From the NCBI GenBank assembly GCA_964457925.1, contig CAYWGH010000012.1:1-64000 (forward strand): DNA of 64,000 nt. Direction: 5' to 3'. Positions 35,961-46,088 of this stretch are shown one piece after another (the first letter of the stretch is position 1; each line of letters starts with the position of its first letter). This DNA comes from Coneutiohabitans sp964457925. GTDB taxonomy: Bacteria > Zhuqueibacterota > Zhuqueibacteria > Zhuqueibacterales > Zhuqueibacteraceae. Under the pieces are notes generated by a model. It searched no databases and was not told where the DNA came from. It was given only the letters and a program-made list of their open reading frames with translations. The position numbers and the translations under genes are program-made.

Positions 35961-36164
35961 CACTTCAAAATAAAAATGGCCGCAGGAATCATATCCCACG
36001 GCCGCTGCCTCGCTGGAAAACAAACGCTTGCAACGCTTTCGCTGAGGGAAGGTCTGCAATTGCGGCCCTTCAGTTCACACCACGAATCGTTGCTGTAAAA
36101 CTCGCCGCATACAATTTCCAACCGCTTTGGTTTTCACCTCCTGCAAAACAGCGCCAGACCCAGA

Positions 36165-39100
36165 TTATTCTTGCGCCTGCCTTTGCTTTACGCCAAACAC
36201 AATCGCGGTCACCTGTTTGAACCATTCTCGCAGATCATCCAGATAGGTGTAAGCGAGCGGCACGGCCAGCAGTGTTAAGAGAGTCGAGGAAATCATGCCG
36301 CCGATGAGCGTGCGCCCCATGGGCGCATAGGAAATGCCGATCACCTTTGCCGTGCCCAGCGCCATCGGAATCAAGCCTGCGATTGTCGTTCCAGCAGTCA
36401 TCATAATCGGACGGAAGCGATGCCGGCCGGCTTCGATAATCGCATCGTGCCGGCTGTAACCGGCTATGCGCAACTGATTGATCAAATCGACCAATACAAT
36501 TCCGTTATTCACCACCACGCCGACGAGAATAAACAAGCCAATCATGGCCATCAAATCGATTGGGGTTTGTGTGATGAACAAAATCCAGCCTACGCCCACA
36601 AATGCTAGCGGGATGCAAATCAGCACGCTGAAAGGCAGGATCACCGATTCAAACAACACACCCATGAGCAATAAAACGAAGGTCGTCGCAAGATAGAGCC
36701 CGGCATTTGTCGATTCTTGCGTCTCGCGCAGGCGATCAAAGCGCTGCCCCTTATCCCAGGAATAGCCCGGCGGCATGTGAAAACCGGCCATCACGTGATC
36801 CACCTGGCGAAAGACATTTTCCATCTTCTCACTGGTGGTGGAGGCTTTCACGGCGAGCATGGTTTTGCCGTTTTCGCGTTGAATGCGGCCATAGCCGCGT
36901 TTCATGGAGATTTGCGCTATGCTCGCCAGCGGAATCTCCTGTCCATTCTGCTGCGGCAGGCGCATCGCCATGAGTTGATGCAAGGTCTCGCGATCCTGTT
37001 TTTGCATTTGAATGCGAATATCGACTTCACGATCTTGCATACGATAATCCGGCAACTCGACGCCGCGCAGCGCATAGCCGATGGTGCCGGCCACAGCGCG
37101 CGCGTTTACGCCAAATTTTGCGGCTTGTTCGCGATCAAGTTTCAAGCGAATTTCATCAACGCCATCCTCCAGCTCGGTATCAACATCAAGAAAATCCGGA
37201 ATCGTGCGCAAGCGCCGCTCAACTTCAGCGGCCAGCTCCGTCAATTTGCTCGTGTCATCGCCGTGCAGCACGACGGAAACCGTGCCCTGGTCGCCGCCGC
37301 CGCCCTGGCGCCAACGCGTGCGCATTTCGATGCCGGGCCGTTTTGGCGCATGCTCCTTGAAATGCGCCAAAACCTCTTCACGCGTCATCGGGCCTTTGTC
37401 GATCAGGCCAAGCGCGCGCCCAATGCCATAGCCGATCACTTGCCACCAATCGTATGAGGGCGCCGGGTTGAGATAAATCTCCATCCGGCCCCAATTCGCG
37501 CGAAACCGGACATCAACCGTGCGCACACCGTATTTTTCCTTTTGCGCATAGACAAAATCCTCAAGCGACTTGAAGTAAGAATCGGCCTCCTCAATCGAAT
37601 AGTTCGCAGGCAAGTCGAACATCACCCAAATGTCGTTGATGTTGCCGCGCGTTTCATCCGTGGTGGGCACGGCTTTCATGATGGCAAACCCGCTGAGGCA
37701 TAAGATCAAAAAAAGGATCGCGGCGTCGACGCGATGCGCCAGCGTGCGTTCCAGCCAGCGCTGGTAAAAGCCAATCGCCCGCGTGATTGCTTTGGCTTCT
37801 TTCGGTTCTTGCATGCCGGAAAAAATCATCGTCGCCAATGGAATAAACAGAAGCGCGACAACCAAGCTTGCCAACAACGCCGCGATGATCGGCATCCCCA
37901 TGCGCGACATGTAAAACGTCATGCCCGGATCATTTCCCATGAAAATCAACGGCAGAAACACCACGACCGTGGTCAGCGTTGCCAGCGTGATCGGCATGGC
38001 CACTTCACTCGCGCCTTGAATGGCCGCGTCGCGCGGGGCAAGCCCCTCTTTACGCAAACGATAAATATTCTCAACCACCACGATAGAATTATCAACCACC
38101 ATGCCGACGCTAACCATCAAGCCCATCATGGTCATGATGTTCAATGTCCAGCCGACAAAATAAACGACTATAATCGTAGCCAGCAGCGAAATGGGAATTG
38201 CCAGGTTGATGATCAGCGTCATGCGGACCCGGCGCAAGAAATAGTAAAGAATAAAAAACGCGAAGATCCCACCCCATATACCCGAACTTTTAAGATTGTT
38301 GATCGATTCTTTGACATACGTGCCTTGATCGAAAATCATCTCGAAACGCATGCCGGAAAGCTGGGGCGTGGCGCTGATTCTCTCGTTAAGCGTTTTGGTG
38401 ATGGCATCGCAAACTTGCACAGTGTTCGCTTGCGACTCTTTGAAAATTCCGATCCAAACGGCTTTCTGGCGATCCAGCCGCTGCACCCATTGCACCTCAT
38501 CCGCAACGTCATACTTCACTTCGGCAATGTCTCCCAGCCGCAGATTTGTGTTTTGAATGCGCAGGTTCTTGATTTCATCGAGGCTGGAATATTTGCCCAC
38601 TGAGCGCACATAAAACTTTTTGCCGCCATCCTTGACGAAGCCGCTCGCCAGCACGAAATTGTCGCGCTGCAGATTCTGAACAAGCTGATAAAGATCGATG
38701 TTATGCGCATCAACCTTGGCTTGATCCACCATTACGCGCACGGCTTTGCGGTCGGCGCCCCATAATTCAACATTGGCAACGCCGTCGATGCGGGTGAAGA
38801 CCTTGCGCACGTAGGTGTCGAGCAAGCCGTGGGCGTCTTCGAAATCCTTCTCCAGCGCCACGGCAATGACGGCGACGGATTCATCGTCGTCGCTGAATTT
38901 GCGCGGATAAATTCGCTCAATATCCGCAGGCAGCTCGGGTTTAATGCGATCCATGCGGTCGCGAATATCGGCGTAGGCGACGTCCATGTCGGTATTGTTG
39001 GCAAACTCGATCCAAAACCAACAACCGTTGTCACGGCTGCTCGATTCAATGCGTTTCACGCCGCTGATGGTCTGAATAATTTCTTCCACCGGCCGCGCAA

Positions 39101-39302
39101 TCTGCTCTTCCACTTCACTGGGGTTGGCATTGTTGTAGGGAATCCAAACGCCAAGAGCGGGAAACACAAAGCCCCGTGGAAACAATTCGAGTGGAATGTC
39201 CTTGTTCGCCACAACGCCGACAACAATCGTCGCCAGAAAAACCATTAAAACGGTTACCGGGCGCCTGGCAGATAAGTTCGGCAGGATCGAGTTACGTTTC
39301 AT
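36165..39302 (-). CDS. RND efflux permease (second of two)
   Basis: The protein has 1045 residues with the twelve-helix, two-periplasmic-loop architecture of AcrB/HAE1 pumps. The membrane segment 4 motif is GMVVDNSIVVVENIYRLR; in AcrB two aspartates stand here (DD), while this DN form is common among FCB and Gram-positive pumps, so proton coupling probably relies on one aspartate plus the segment 10 residues. It exports drugs or other small amphiphiles using proton motive force. It follows the first RND gene by 121 bases on the same strand and ends the adaptor-RND-RND set. No TolC-type channel is in the window. Confidence 0.92.
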   Translation of the reverse strand: MKRNSILPNLSARRPVTVLMVFLATIVVGVVANKDIPLELFPRGFVFPALGVWIPYNNANPSEVEEQIARPVEEIIQTISGVKRIESSSRDNGCWFWIEFANNTDMDVAYADIRDRMDRIKPELPADIERIYPRKFSDDDESVAVIAVALEKDFEDAHGLLDTYVRKVFTRIDGVANVELWGADRKAVRVMVDQAKVDAHNIDLYQLVQNLQRDNFVLASGFVKDGGKKFYVRSVGKYSSLDEIKNLRIQNTNLRLGDIAEVKYDVADEVQWVQRLDRQKAVWIGIFKESQANTVQVCDAITKTLNERISATPQLSGMRFEMIFDQGTYVKESINNLKSSGIWGGIFAFFILYYFLRRVRMTLIINLAIPISLLATIIVVYFVGWTLNIMTMMGLMVSVGMVVDNSIVVVENIYRLRKEGLAPRDAAIQGASEVAMPITLATLTTVVVFLPLIFMGNDPGMTFYMSRMGMPIIAALLASLVVALLFIPLATMIFSGMQEPKEAKAITRAIGFYQRWLERTLAHRVDAAILFLILCLSGFAIMKAVPTTDETRGNINDIWVMFDLPANYSIEEADSYFKSLEDFVYAQKEKYGVRTVDVRFRANWGRMEIYLNPAPSYDWWQVIGYGIGRALGLIDKGPMTREEVLAHFKEHAPKRPGIEMRTRWRQGGGGDQGTVSVVLHGDDTSKLTELAAEVERRLRTIPDFLDVDTELEDGVDEIRLKLDREQAAKFGVNARAVAGTIGYALRGVELPDYRMQDREVDIRIQMQKQDRETLHQLMAMRLPQQNGQEIPLASIAQISMKRGYGRIQRENGKTMLAVKASTTSEKMENVFRQVDHVMAGFHMPPGYSWDKGQRFDRLRETQESTNAGLYLATTFVLLLMGVLFESVILPFSVLICIPLAFVGVGWILFITQTPIDLMAMIGLFILVGVVVNNGIVLVDLINQLRIAGYSRHDAIIEAGRHRFRPIMMTAGTTIAGLIPMALGTAKVIGISYAPMGRTLIGGMISSTLLTLLAVPLAYTYLDDLREWFKQVTAIVFGVKQRQAQE

Positions 39303-39423
39303 TATATGCGCCTATGGTTATGCAAACTTTCTCTCTCACTCATACGCCTACTCCCGGTCGACGCAATGCCATTGCGCTTCCGGAACTCTTCCGGGCGAAG
39401 CAGAAGCACGAACTTGAAAAGTA

Positions 39424-42400
39424 CTATTTCGTGCGGTCCAAAACCGCGTAAACAACAGGTATCACGATTAACGTCAGCAGGGTTGAGCTTGTCAAACCAG
39501 CAATAACTGTAATCGCCATTGGTGTGCGGATTTCTGCGCCATCGCCCAAACCCAGCGCCATCGGCAAGAGCCCGAGCACGGTGGTGCCGGTGGTAATCAG
39601 AATTGGCCGTAAGCGCACGCTGCCTGCTTTCACGATGGCCTCGATTTTCTCCATGCCCTCGCGGCGAAGTTGATTGACATAATCGATCAATATAATGGCA
39701 TTGTTGACGACGACGCCAGCCAGCAAGATCATGCCGATGAATACGACAACGCTAAGTGGAATTTGCAAAACCCAAAGCGTGAGCACGACGCCGATGAGTG
39801 CAAGCGGGATTGTGAACATGATCACAAACGGGTGTAACAATGATTCAAATTGCGCCGCCATGACGACATAGATCAAAAACACAGCAAGCGCAAGCGCCAA
39901 AATCAAGCTGTTTGTCGAGGTTTCCATCTCCGCGTTTTGACCGGTCACCGTGAAACTGAAATCATCAGGCATGTCAATGGCGTTCAGCGTGGCGTAAATT
40001 TGCTCGGCCGCATTCTTGAGATCGACGCCGCTAATGTTAGCCGTGATCAAGGCCGCGCGCTGCTGCTCGATTCGCCGAATCTCACTCGGCCCCTCCTTCA
40101 CCTGCACATCGGCAATGGCCGCAAGCGGAATGGGGACAGGTTGATTGGGGTTGACGATCAAACGCTGCAATTCCAGCAAACCGGCCTTGTCGTTTTCATT
40201 TACTTTCACGCGAATATCGATGCGGCGATCGGCTTCGCGAAATTCGGTGGCAACCACGCCTTGCACTTTGTTGCGCACGACGGAGGCCACGTCGTTGATG
40301 TTCAAATTGTAATAGGCCAGGCGATCGCGATCATAGACAATCTGAACTTCCGGATTGCCGGTTTGAAAATTCGAGCGTACATCTCTCAAACCGGGCAGTT
40401 TCGCCAAACGCCCCTCCGCCTCACGGCTCAGCTCCCGCAGTTTCGTGAGATTGTAGCCTTTGATTTCCACTTCGATCGGGGTCTTGAAACTGAACATCGC
40501 GGGGCGCGAAATTTTCGTTTCGACATCGGGAATATTTTCGAATTTTTGGCGCAAGCCGGCGATCACGGCTTCTTCGCGGCGTTCGAAATCTCCCTCTCCA
40601 TTCAGCTTGATCGTCATTCTCGCGGTATGCTCGCCTTCGTCACTTTGCGATTGCGAGGTTCTCTCGGCGCCGGCAATCATCGCGACCCGCTGCACGTCAT
40701 TCTGCTCCAACGCAATCTGACCCAACGGTTGCAGCTTTTCGTCTGTGCTTTCCACGGGTGTGCCCACCGGAAAACGCGCTTCGACATTAAATTCACCCTG
40801 GTGAACTTCGGGAATCAGCGTCAAGCCCAGACGAGGCATCAAAACAAAGGCGGACAGTCCAAACAATGCGGCCGAGTAAGCGATCACCGCGCCACGATGG
40901 TGCAATGCCCAGCGCACGATTTTGGGATAGGCTTGATAAGACCATTCGAGAATTGGATTCGCCACGAGCAACATTCCGGCAAAGAAGAGCGCCACCGGGA
41001 TGCCGACAATCACCAATCCAATCATAACGAAAAACGCGCAGGCGAAAATCGCCATCAAACCGACTTTGGAAATTGCGCTAAAAATATGATGAAGGGCGAA
41101 ACGGACAATGCTATAGATCAGATAGACGGGGAACCCGATAAGGGCGAATAATATTTTTCGGACAAGGTTGTATGCCGAAAACTTCATGGCAATACGATGC
41201 CAGCCTTCGACAAAAAACTCGAACGACTTGTAGATAAAAATCGTATCCCACGTGCGCAGATGCAATTCGTCGACCATTTTGGGATCAACGCTCCACGCTG
41301 CAAGCGTTCGCGCGAGCTTGCGCAACGGTGGAATCCAGCCGAGCAACAGGGTTGGCACAAATGCGAGCAGCAGTACAATGCTCTTTAGCAAAGTCAGTAA
41401 CGAGGCGGCCAGAATAAACAAGAGATTCATCACCACCTGGCTGCCCATACGTCCCAGGGCGCCGGCAGCAAAAGGCGCCAAAGGAATTTGCTCATCATGA
41501 GCTTTGCGTGATTTCCATGCTTTCAGATCGTCGAAGAGAGATAACCGCAACACGTGTCTATCGGAAAATCGCCCACGCATGTCTTGCAGATACTCATCCT
41601 TGATGTAGCGCGAGGCAAGCATCGGCACGACAAACAATGCCACAGCCAGTGAGGCAAGCAAGGAAAACACCACGGTCAATGCCATGTCGCCGAAAATTTG
41701 ACCGGCGACGCCCTTCACAAAGACAATCGGGAAAAAGACGGCAACCGTGGTCAAGGTTGAGGCGATGACGGCGCTGCCCACTTCACCGGTTCCGAGCACG
41801 GCAGACTGAAACAGATCATGCCCTTCCTCGCGCTTGCGATGAATGCTTTCCAGCACCACGATGGCGTTGTCCACCAGCATGCCGATGCCGAGGGCAAGCC
41901 CGCCAAGCGACATGATGTTGAGCGTGACATCGAAGATAAACATCGGACCGAAGGTGGCGACCACCGAAATCGGAATGGCAATCGCGATGATCGCGGTGTT
42001 CCAGATGCGACGCAGAAAAATGTATAAGACAACGATTGCGAGAATGCCGCCCAAAATCGCCGTGCCTTTCACCTCGTCAATCGCGCTCTCGATGAATGTC
42101 GATTGATCCGAAAGCAGCGTGATGCCGGTGTTCGGCGGCAGATTGTACGCCATAAAATTTGTCATGGTCTTGGCCATCATCGCTTGCGCCGCGCCTGCCC
42201 CGCCCTTCTTTTCTTCGGTTTTAGGTTTGCCGTTTTGCGACGTCCCCTGCTTTTTCATATTCGCGACGAAGGCCTGCTGCTCCGGCGTGCCGAAAATTCT
42301 TTCATTGACGGCTTTGGCGACTGTCACGATATTCGCATCTGCTTCCTTGTAAATCTCAATCTCAACGCTTTCCTTTCCGTTGACACGTGTGATGACTTCA

Positions 42401-43230
42401 CGTTCTTTGTGCGTGCGGGTCACGGCGCCGACATCTTTCACGCGAATATCGACGCCTTGCCGGCGGCCGATGACGAGATTGCGAATTTCCTCGAGGTTGC
42501 CAAACTCATTTAGGGTTCGGACGAGGTACTCCGTTTGACCCTCTTTGAGATTACCGCCGGCGAGGTTGATATTTTCCTGCCCAAGCCGGCGATTAACTTC
42601 CAGAATATCAAGTCCAAGCAAGGTGATTTGGCGTTCATCAAGTTCGACGCGAATTTCTTCTTCCAGACCGCCGCGCACTTTGACTGCGGCTACGCCTTCG
42701 AGAGTTTCGAGATCGCGCTTGATTTCTTCTTCCGCCAGATAGCGCAGCGCAAACAGTGATTGATCACCATACAATCCGAGGCGTAAAATGGGATCCAGCG
42801 TGGGATCGTATTTCAAAATCAGGGGCTTTTTTGCTTCGGGGGGAAGAAAAACTTGATCGAGCTTTTCGCGCGCATCCTGAATCGCGTGATTCATGTCGGT
42901 GTCCCACGTGAACTCCAGGATGATATCGGAAAAGCCGGCCTTTGATATCGAACTGATGCTGACGAGGTTGCTGACAATGCCCAATTGTTGTTCGAGTGGC
43001 CGGGAAATCGTGGTTTCGATTTCTTCCGGAGCGGTGCCGGGATATTCCGTGCGGATGGTCAACGAGGGATATGAAATATCCGGCATCAAATTCAACGCAA
43101 GCTGATCGTATGAAACCAGGCCGAATACACAGGTGGCTACAACGATCATAAAAATTGCGACCGGACGGGTGGTGGTAAAACGAAAAAATTCGCCGGCCCT
43201 GGCCATGATTTCAGATTTATCGTTTGTCAT
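39424..43230 (-). CDS. RND efflux permease with large extra membrane block
   Basis: The protein has 1268 residues from ATG 43230 (an in-frame ATG at 43266 has no ribosome binding site). It has the standard RND core, including the segment 4 motif GMLVDNAIVVLESIHRKREE. It is some 200 residues longer than usual: between helices 6 and 7, residues about 540-772 contain a charged stretch and then several hydrophobic segments (for example MNLLFILAASLLTLLKSIVL, ILFALIGFPVYLIYSIVRFA, FACAFFVMIGLVIVGIPVAL). Such central insertions occur in some Bacteroidetes-type RND proteins but I cannot assign a function. It is the middle gene of an adaptor-RND-RND operon. Confidence 0.9.
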   Translation of the reverse strand: MTNDKSEIMARAGEFFRFTTTRPVAIFMIVVATCVFGLVSYDQLALNLMPDISYPSLTIRTEYPGTAPEEIETTISRPLEQQLGIVSNLVSISSISKAGFSDIILEFTWDTDMNHAIQDAREKLDQVFLPPEAKKPLILKYDPTLDPILRLGLYGDQSLFALRYLAEEEIKRDLETLEGVAAVKVRGGLEEEIRVELDERQITLLGLDILEVNRRLGQENINLAGGNLKEGQTEYLVRTLNEFGNLEEIRNLVIGRRQGVDIRVKDVGAVTRTHKEREVITRVNGKESVEIEIYKEADANIVTVAKAVNERIFGTPEQQAFVANMKKQGTSQNGKPKTEEKKGGAGAAQAMMAKTMTNFMAYNLPPNTGITLLSDQSTFIESAIDEVKGTAILGGILAIVVLYIFLRRIWNTAIIAIAIPISVVATFGPMFIFDVTLNIMSLGGLALGIGMLVDNAIVVLESIHRKREEGHDLFQSAVLGTGEVGSAVIASTLTTVAVFFPIVFVKGVAGQIFGDMALTVVFSLLASLAVALFVVPMLASRYIKDEYLQDMRGRFSDRHVLRLSLFDDLKAWKSRKAHDEQIPLAPFAAGALGRMGSQVVMNLLFILAASLLTLLKSIVLLLAFVPTLLLGWIPPLRKLARTLAAWSVDPKMVDELHLRTWDTIFIYKSFEFFVEGWHRIAMKFSAYNLVRKILFALIGFPVYLIYSIVRFALHHIFSAISKVGLMAIFACAFFVMIGLVIVGIPVALFFAGMLLVANPILEWSYQAYPKIVRWALHHRGAVIAYSAALFGLSAFVLMPRLGLTLIPEVHQGEFNVEARFPVGTPVESTDEKLQPLGQIALEQNDVQRVAMIAGAERTSQSQSDEGEHTARMTIKLNGEGDFERREEAVIAGLRQKFENIPDVETKISRPAMFSFKTPIEVEIKGYNLTKLRELSREAEGRLAKLPGLRDVRSNFQTGNPEVQIVYDRDRLAYYNLNINDVASVVRNKVQGVVATEFREADRRIDIRVKVNENDKAGLLELQRLIVNPNQPVPIPLAAIADVQVKEGPSEIRRIEQQRAALITANISGVDLKNAAEQIYATLNAIDMPDDFSFTVTGQNAEMETSTNSLILALALAVFLIYVVMAAQFESLLHPFVIMFTIPLALIGVVLTLWVLQIPLSVVVFIGMILLAGVVVNNAIILIDYVNQLRREGMEKIEAIVKAGSVRLRPILITTGTTVLGLLPMALGLGDGAEIRTPMAITVIAGLTSSTLLTLIVIPVVYAVLDRTK

Positions 43231-43330
43231 TGCTTCGTTCTCTTGCTGATGAATAAAAAGAGGCATTGCGAATCGAGGGGTAAGGCGAAATCAAGGCGAC
43301 TGCCCTCGCAACCTGGGCTCTCGTTCCTGG

Positions 43331-44446
43331 TTAGATTTTGGCTTCCGCAATCTTCACGCGCGTGCTATCTTTCATGGCGTTATGCCCGACGATGATGATG
43401 GTGTCGCCCAGGCCGACGCCGCTGACCGCCTCGATATTGTCACGATCGGTGTAACCCGCCTGCAGCGGCATCTTCAGCGCGAGGGTATCATTGCGCACAA
43501 TGTAGACGAATTGCCGGTTATCATCATAAATCACGGCCTTTTTGGGAACGAGCACGGCGTTGTCTTTGGTATCCGTCATCAACTGCACATTTACAAACAT
43601 GCCGGGCTTTAACAAGCGCTGGCGATCCGACACACGAATCGTCACTTTCACCATGCCGCTCGAGGGATCGACGATCGGGCTGATGCGATCAACCACGCCG
43701 TGGAATTCCTCTCCGGGCAAGGCTTCAGATATGACTTTTGCCTTTTGACCGGCTTTTGCCCGCAAGGCGTCGCGTTCGGTCAAATGAATCTTGGCCAGCA
43801 AGAGATCGGGATTGACAATCGAATAAATTTTAGTCGAGGTTAACAGCCGGTCGCCGAGCTTGACAGTGCGCTCGGAAACAAAACCGGAGATGGGCGCTTT
43901 GATGCGGCAATAATCCAGGGTGAGCTTGGCCTGCTCCCATTCGATGCGGGCTTGTTCAAGATTGAAATTCGCGACATCAAACTCGCTTGCACTCATGAGG
44001 TTTTTCTCGAACATGCTTTTCGCGCGCGCATGGTTGTTCTTTTCGCGTTCATAATTCACCTTTGCCGCTTCCTCTCGAAGCTTATATTCACGCTCATCGA
44101 CTTCCAAGAGCACCTCACCTTTGCGCACATACCGGCCCTCTTCGGCAAGCAGCTTGACGGCGATGCCTGAAACCTGCGGATATATATCGACGGCTTCTTC
44201 CGTTTCGATCGACGATGTGGCGAGAACATAGGCGGAAATAACTCCCGGCTTAATGGTCGTCACCTCGACCGGAACGGCCTTGATCTCATCAACCTTGTCC
44301 TTTTCTTTTTGCTTGGCCACGCCATTGGCCGCGCTGGCTTCGGCTTTGTCAGTTTTGCTTTTGTCTTCGGCTTCGGACTTGGAGCAGGCGGTTAAGGCCA
44401 GCGAGGCGGCCGCCATAAGCACCAGAAAAAATCGCATTGTTTTCAT
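43331..44446 (-). CDS. RND periplasmic adaptor lipoprotein (membrane fusion protein)
   Basis: The protein has 371 residues from ATG 44446, ten bases after AGGAGG. It begins with a lipoprotein signal ending in the lipobox LTAC. The adaptor pattern follows: a half-lipoyl motif (LLAEEGRYVRKGEVLLEVD), a coiled-coil hairpin, the second half-lipoyl (YCRIKAPISGFVSERTVKLG), a barrel domain and a membrane-proximal domain. It would bridge the two RND pumps to an outer-membrane channel. It is the first gene of the pump operon, with an extended -10 promoter at 44622-44630. Confidence 0.93.
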   Translation of the reverse strand: MKTMRFFLVLMAAASLALTACSKSEAEDKSKTDKAEASAANGVAKQKEKDKVDEIKAVPVEVTTIKPGVISAYVLATSSIETEEAVDIYPQVSGIAVKLLAEEGRYVRKGEVLLEVDEREYKLREEAAKVNYEREKNNHARAKSMFEKNLMSASEFDVANFNLEQARIEWEQAKLTLDYCRIKAPISGFVSERTVKLGDRLLTSTKIYSIVNPDLLLAKIHLTERDALRAKAGQKAKVISEALPGEEFHGVVDRISPIVDPSSGMVKVTIRVSDRQRLLKPGMFVNVQLMTDTKDNAVLVPKKAVIYDDNRQFVYIVRNDTLALKMPLQAGYTDRDNIEAVSGVGLGDTIIIVGHNAMKDSTRVKIAEAKI

Positions 44447-44621
44447 AATTATTAAACCTCCTCGGTCGGGGTAGATTACGGAGCAGCAGCCTGGAAATGC
44501 AGGCAATTAGTACAGATATTTAGCGTAAAAGTTTCACGCAAGATCAATAATATTTTTGGGAGTTAGACCCGGATGACTCAGCGGTGTGCGCACAGCTTAC
44601 GGCAAAATTGTACAAGGGGAA

Positions 44622-44630
44622 ATTATAGCA
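44622..44630 (-). promoter_or_regulatory. Extended -10 promoter of the RND pump operon
   Basis: On the minus strand TGCTATAAT is a perfect extended -10 (TGN plus consensus TATAAT). No good -35 is present. It lies about 80 bases after the selD stop and about 175 bases before the adaptor start; the leader contains a small GCCTG/CAGGC hairpin. Confidence 0.5.
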
Positions 44631-44710
44631 TAACAAGGCAGGATGATTGCAGGCGCAAACGTCGGCAGCAATACACGACGGCCGCTACTCCAAAAACATA
44701 TTCCACAACT

Positions 44711-45754
44711 TCACGCAATCAATACACTGAATTTTTCACGCGGAACGACTTCACCGATCTCACGCGCTTGCGGATCTTCCAATCGATCAAAATATTCCTT
44801 CACGCGTCCCTTGGGCAAGGCGATCAACAAGCCCCCGGAGGTTTGTGGATCGCGCAAGACACTCACCAACGCCGTATCGAGATGCGGGGCGAATTGCACA
44901 TTATCTTTCACAAAGTCGGCATTGCTGCGTTCGCCGCCGGGCAAACAACCTTCTCTTGCTAAATGTAAGGCGCCCGGCAAAACAGGAATAGCGGAGGCGG
45001 AAAAATTAAACGTCATCTGACTCGCCTGCGCCATTTCGTGCGCGTGGCCGAGCAAGCCAAAGCCGGTCACATCGGTTGCCGCGTGCGCGCCCACGGCCAC
45101 CATAGCCTCACTCGCGCGGCGATTGAGCTGTGTCATCGTTTGCGTTAAGAGCTTGAGGCCGGCATCATCGAGTTTGCCGAATTTCAACGCAGTGCTCAGA
45201 ATGCCCGTGCCCAACGGCTTGGTCAGCACCAGCGCATCGCCGGGCTGCGCAGTATGATTGTGAATGACTTTCTGTGGATGAACTGTGCCAGTTACTGCAA
45301 GACCGTATTTGATTTCGGGATCATCAACAGTGTGTCCGCCAATAATCGCCACGCCCGCCGCCGCCGCCTGATCCACGCCGCCGTTCAGAATCGCAACCAG
45401 CCAATCGAGATTGCCATTCTTCGGAAAGCATGCAATATTCAAGGCGGTGATCGGTGCGCCGCCCATCACATAAACATCACTCAACGAGTTGGTTGCCGCA
45501 ATGCGGCCATAATCGTAAGGATCATCAACTATCGGTGTAAAAAAATCCACCGTTTGCACCAGCGCGAGATCCTCACGCAATTGATAAATACCGGCGTCCG
45601 CTGCGGCTTCGAGGCCGATCAAAACGTTGGGCATGCTGACCTTGTTTACTCTCGTTAGAACTTGCCACAACAACGTTGGGCTGAGTTTGGAAGCTCAACC
45701 GGCGCAGCGCACCGCGTGCGTGAGTTTGGTAATCTCGTCTTTGGTAAGATTCAT
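44711..45754 (-). CDS. selD: Selenide, water dikinase SelD, a selenocysteine-containing protein (in-frame UGA)
   Basis: The reading frame starts at ATG 45754, one base after the upstream stop, and passes through a TGA at 45697-45695 (codon 20). Read as selenocysteine, the N-terminus contains CAGUASKLSP, which aligns with GAGCGCKISP of E. coli SelD: the UGA stands at the catalytic Cys17 and the essential Lys follows three residues later. The whole product is 347 residues, equal to E. coli SelD. Other family motifs are TVDFFTPIVDDPYDYGRIAA, IGGHTVDDPEIKYG, TDVTGFGLLGHAHE and DPQTSGGLL. SelD makes selenophosphate from selenide and ATP. A gene caller ignoring UGA would start within the gene at about 45673 and lose the active site. 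selB is at 61426. Confidence 0.93.
45664..45681 (-). promoter_or_regulatory. Candidate bacterial SECIS hairpin in selD
   Basis: Thirteen bases after the UGA, the minus strand reads GCCCAACGUUGUUGUGGC. GCC-CAAC pairs with GUUG-GGC with a single bulged U on the 3' side and a three-base GUU apical loop. E. coli fdhF SECIS lies 11 bases after its UGA with a short stem, a bulged U and a GU-containing loop; here the bulge is on the opposite side. The position fits what SelB requires; the fold was judged by eye. Confidence 0.55.
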
Positions 45755-45755
45755 A

Positions 45756-46088
45756 TCAATTCAAACAAATCGTGCCGAACGCATCTTTATCCATCTGCAA
45801 TGCCTGCTTCAGCGCTTGCCCGCAGCTTTCGCTGCAAATCACAAAGTATAAATCGTTGCCTTCTTTCTTCGCTTGTGAATCCATGGGTACCACGATTGCC
45901 GGCACGGTTTTGCGGCTCAATGCCAGAAACAGCGGCAGAATTTTGCCTTCGCGATCTCTGAGATCGATGCCGGGCATCGCCTTCGCGCCGCAGCCAAAAA
46001 CTTCCTCTTCCGGCCCGATGACCCGGTCGCACCAGGCGCAGCGGTTCGGCATCAGGTCATATGTCATGTTGTGTTCATGATCATTCAT
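45756..46088 (-). CDS. Small Cys-rich protein upstream of selD
   Basis: The protein has 110 residues with CAWC near residue 17, a further Cys in FGCGAK, and CSESC near residue 85, a likely zinc-ribbon arrangement of two CxxC-like pairs. I do not recognise the family. Its start overlaps the end of the DUF1295 gene by four bases (ATGA) and its stop is one base before the selD start, so the three genes are tightly coupled. A role in selenium handling is suggested only by this position. Confidence 0.72.
   Translation of the reverse strand: MNDHEHNMTYDLMPNRCAWCDRVIGPEEEVFGCGAKAMPGIDLRDREGKILPLFLALSRKTVPAIVVPMDSQAKKEGNDLYFVICSESCGQALKQALQMDKDAFGTICLN

Larger units (their letters stand above)
35712..36164. 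other. Intergenic region with promoter, palindrome, small ORF and terminator
   Basis: The region upstream of the cysteine desulfurase gene and downstream of the RND operon holds a leftward promoter with an operator-like palindrome, and a rightward 31-codon ORF with a ribosome binding site and strong terminator. From 35961 to 36164 there is nothing firm; on the minus strand an AGGAGGT at about 36137-36143 is followed only by very short open frames. Confidence 0.4.

Noticed and set aside
36055..36145. Possible small minus-strand gene after an AGGAGGT
   Set aside because: The nearest frames are 11 codons, or start at a TTG too far (14 bases) from the ribosome binding site.
45673..45754. Reading the TGA in selD as a true stop, making a pseudogene with internal restart
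   Set aside because: The sequence before the TGA matches the SelD N-terminus, the TGA falls on the catalytic residue, the total length is canonical, and selB is present.
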